DNA of 8,219 bases from contig CADBTX010000295.1 in assembly GCA_902797705.1 (NCBI GenBank), positions 1 to 8,219 on the forward strand. The letters are read 5' to 3'. A model generated the notes under the pieces. The model saw only the letters and a list, made by a program, of their open reading frames with translations, made no database searches and was not told where the DNA came from. The translations under genes and the position numbers were made by a program. Of this stretch, positions 6,071 through 8,219 are shown one piece after another. Each line of letters begins with the position of its first letter. Position 1 is the first letter of the stretch. This DNA is from an uncultured Lachnospiraceae bacterium. GTDB lineage: Bacteria > Bacillota > Clostridia > Lachnospirales > Lachnospiraceae.

Positions 6071-7768
6071 ATGGCTGAATATTTTTCACCCGGTGTCTAT
6101 GTGGAGGAGTACGATAATTCCCCCCGTAGTATAGAAGGAGTGGGTACGAGCACAGCCGGCTTCGTAGGCCTCGCTGAAAAGGGACCGGTTAGCGGTGCAC
6201 CCCAGCTCGTTACCAATTTTAAGAGTTTCACACAGCAGTTCGGAGGATTCTTAAGTGAATTCGGATACGGAGAGTACAGGTTCCTCGCTAATTCAGTGGA
6301 ACAGTTCTTCGTTAACGGCGGCACAAGATGCTACGTTATGAGAGTTGCCCCTCCCGATGCTGCATGCGCCAAGGCTGACATGGGGATCATGAAGGTAGAA
6401 GCTAAGAACCCCGGCGCCTGGGGCAACAAGGTTCAGATAACCATCAATACCGCGAAGAAGCAGAAGATGCAGCTCCTCGAGAAGAAGGAAGAGGGCTACA
6501 GGGCAAAGAGCACAGAGGGCTTCAGAGAGGGAGACATACTGGAGTTCGAGGGAACCTACACAAAGATCAAGACTATTTATGACAATATCGTGACCTTTGA
6601 GGACGAGCTTCCCGACGATGTGATCGATACCGCAATAGTACCCAAGGCTCTCCTGTATCTTATAACCGCTGATCTCGGGATCCGCTATGGAGACGAGGCA
6701 GAAGCTTATACAGAGCTTTCCTTCAATGTAGCTTCACCCAGATATATCGGTTCCAAGCTTGCAATGAGCGATCTCATCAATGTGGAGATCGAGCCCGTAG
6801 AGGAAGCCGTTAACCCCGTGGAGGAGATCCTGGGAGCAGGAGAATCCAGCGGAGTGTTCATGCTTGAGGGCGGATCCGACGGTTCTGTTTCAAAGATCAC
6901 GGCTGCCACCTTTATGGGAGAGGACAACGGCCCCGGCAAGCGTACCGGAATACAGGCATTTGTTGAGAATAATATCGTAAGCATGCTTGCAGTTCCCGGC
7001 ATCACAATGCCTGAGGTTATAGTTTCTCTGGTAAGCCACTGCGAGAATCTTAAGAGCCGTTTCGCAGTATTAGACATGCCTGCAGACCTTTACAAGACGG
7101 CGGACCTTATTGGTTACAGGAATATGATCGATTCCACCTACGCTGCGATGTATCATCCCTGGATTGAGGTATTTGACCGTTCCGCAAATAAGTCGGACTT
7201 CGTACCTCCTTCAGGAGCGGTAATGGGAGTTTATTCCAGAACCGACATCAACCGCGGCGTACATAAGGCACCGGCCAACGAGACGGTCTTCTGTACGGGT
7301 CTCAAGGTTAACTACACCAAGGACGAGCAGGATATCTTAAACCCCGAAGGAATAAACCTCATAAGGGCACTTCCCGGACAGGGCATCCGTATCTGGGGCG
7401 CAAGGACTGCTTCCAGCAACAGCGCATTCAAGTATGTGAATGTACGCAGACTCTTCATCTATGTAGAGGAGAGCATAAAGGCAAATACCAACTGGGTAGT
7501 ATTCGAACCCAATGATGCTACTCTCTGGCAGAGAGTCAGCCTCACCATCACCGGTTTCCTTGATGGACTTTGGAGAAACGGAATGCTTGCAGGCGATTCA
7601 CCGTCAACCAGCTATTTCGTTGAGATAGGTCCTGAGACCATGACGAGGGATGACATCATGAACGGTCGCCTTATCTGTAACATAGGTATCGCGCCTTCAA
7701 GACCTGCGGAATTTGTAATCTTCCGTGTAACGCAGCATACTGCCGAAGCAGGCGGCGGAGAAGAGTGA
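6071..7768 (+). CDS. Contractile tail sheath protein
   Basis: A 565-residue sheath protein of the phage tail sheath / Afp2-Pvc2 family. The N-terminus has the hallmark FSPGVYVEEYDNSPRSIEGVGTS-type run, then AGFVGLAEKGP (29-39), NGGTRCYVMRV (82-92) and NPGAWGNKVQI (113-123). The C-terminal half holds LEGGSDG (265-271), the AVPGI and LDMPAD nucleotide-fold-like segments, RRLFIYVEESIKANTNWVVFEPND (459-482), LWRNGMLAGDSPSTSYFVEI, and the closing SRPAEFVIFRVTQ strand. Monomers assemble around the inner tube; their N- and C-terminal arms interlink neighbours, and contraction drives the tube forward. Residues about 128-245 form a variable insertion with a lysine-rich start, likely surface-exposed. 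The length is longer than the shortest sheaths and consistent with CIS sheaths that carry an inserted domain. The tube gene follows after 20 nt. Confidence 0.97.
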   Translation: MAEYFSPGVYVEEYDNSPRSIEGVGTSTAGFVGLAEKGPVSGAPQLVTNFKSFTQQFGGFLSEFGYGEYRFLANSVEQFFVNGGTRCYVMRVAPPDAACAKADMGIMKVEAKNPGAWGNKVQITINTAKKQKMQLLEKKEEGYRAKSTEGFREGDILEFEGTYTKIKTIYDNIVTFEDELPDDVIDTAIVPKALLYLITADLGIRYGDEAEAYTELSFNVASPRYIGSKLAMSDLINVEIEPVEEAVNPVEEILGAGESSGVFMLEGGSDGSVSKITAATFMGEDNGPGKRTGIQAFVENNIVSMLAVPGITMPEVIVSLVSHCENLKSRFAVLDMPADLYKTADLIGYRNMIDSTYAAMYHPWIEVFDRSANKSDFVPPSGAVMGVYSRTDINRGVHKAPANETVFCTGLKVNYTKDEQDILNPEGINLIRALPGQGIRIWGARTASSNSAFKYVNVRRLFIYVEESIKANTNWVVFEPNDATLWQRVSLTITGFLDGLWRNGMLAGDSPSTSYFVEIGPETMTRDDIMNGRLICNIGIAPSRPAEFVIFRVTQHTAEAGGGEE

Positions 7769-7773
7769 TAGAA

Positions 7774-7780
7774 AGAGAGG
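7774..7780 (+). promoter_or_regulatory. Ribosome binding site of the tube gene
   Basis: AGAGAGG ends 8 nt before the ATG at 7789 in the 20-nt gap after the sheath stop. No hairpin or terminator is seen in this gap, so sheath and tube are co-transcribed. Confidence 0.65.
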
Positions 7781-7788
7781 AATAAAAT

Positions 7789-8219
7789 ATGCCAGCTGAT
7801 ACTTATACGAACGGAAAACAGTCTTTTTATCCGTTGACAAAAATGAATTTCCTCGTCTCTGTTTCGACGCTGGGAGGAACTGCAGCGTTCAGTGAAGTGA
7901 CGGGAATAGAGAGTTCGGTGGATGTCATCGAATTCAGACAGGGTAACTCAGGTTCCCTGGCTCCGGTTAAGATCCCGGGACTTGTTAAGCACGGTAACGT
8001 TACTCTGAGGATGGGCTACACCATCGACAATCCTTTCAAGACATGGATACAGGAGTGCGTGAGTGAGACAAGAGGACAGATGCCGAGGTACGACGTGATC
8101 ATCGAGCTTATCGATACAAATCCGGGCGCACCTACACAGACGATAACGTCCCTTCAGGGCACCAGAACCTGGACCCTCACAAATGCCTGGGTAGCAAAGT
8201 ACAATGCACCCGACATGGA
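7789..8219 (+). CDS. Inner tube protein, gp19/Pvc1 family (3' end missing)
   Basis: The frame is open to the window end, showing 143 residues; the family is usually about 145-155 residues, so only a short C-terminal strand is missing. The pattern is that of the T4 gp19-like tail tube family found in CIS: MNFLVSVSTLGGTAAFSEVTGIES (19-42), IEFRQGNSG (47-55), VKIPGLVKHGNVTLRMGYT (60-78), NPFKTWIQE (81-89) and TWTLTNAWVAKYNAPD (127-142). The protein forms hexameric rings stacked into the tube that is expelled when the sheath contracts. A single tube gene is seen here; many clusters encode two or three paralogues, which could follow downstream. Confidence 0.95.
   Translation, partial: MPADTYTNGKQSFYPLTKMNFLVSVSTLGGTAAFSEVTGIESSVDVIEFRQGNSGSLAPVKIPGLVKHGNVTLRMGYTIDNPFKTWIQECVSETRGQMPRYDVIIELIDTNPGAPTQTITSLQGTRTWTLTNAWVAKYNAPDM

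Noticed and set aside
4237..8219. Type VI secretion system
   Set aside because: The sheath is a single long protein rather than a TssB/TssC pair, and the DUF4255 cap is a mark of extracellular-type CIS; no TssJLM-like membrane complex is seen.

Overview
This 8.2 kb window is a stretch of one tightly packed plus-strand operon that encodes part of a phage-tail-like contractile injection system (CIS). It has seven genes, two of them cut by the window edges. The core CIS parts, in order, are a DUF4255/Pvc16-type tube-cap protein (4237-4833), an unrecognised beta-rich protein (4838-5659), a small DUF4280 PAAR-like spike-tip protein (5661-6047), a tail sheath protein (6071-7768) and the start of a gp19/Pvc1-type inner tube protein (7789 to the window end). 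Together these would give the tip, the contractile sheath, the inner tube and the terminal cap. Baseplate, spike hub, tape measure and ATPase genes are not in the window and may lie downstream.

Upstream of the CIS genes, and apparently in the same transcript, are two large proteins that are not standard CIS parts. Positions 1-1557 hold the C-terminal 518 residues of a protein whose helical part reads like the TolC outer-membrane-factor fold, followed by two related beta-domains. Positions 1554-4235 hold an 893-residue protein with an N-terminal signal or anchor segment, an Asp/Glu-rich stretch, a coiled coil, a DGSGK-repeat linker and a C-terminal domain. This second protein resembles no family I can name. 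Both are probably envelope-associated, which contrasts with the cytoplasmic CIS parts that follow.

Gene junctions are very tight: an ATGA overlap at 1554-1557, and gaps of 1, 4, 1, 23 and 20 nt. No stretch over 300 nt lacks a gene, and I see no promoter, terminator, tRNA, mobile element or CRISPR. The window therefore sits inside an operon.

Organism: the strong purine-rich ribosome binding sites, frequent AGA/AGG arginine and ATA isoleucine codons, and the intermediate GC suggest a clostridial Firmicute, perhaps Lachnospiraceae of gut or rumen. This is an inference of moderate to low confidence. If it is right, a TolC-like protein in a presumably monoderm host next to a CIS is the most interesting point of the window.
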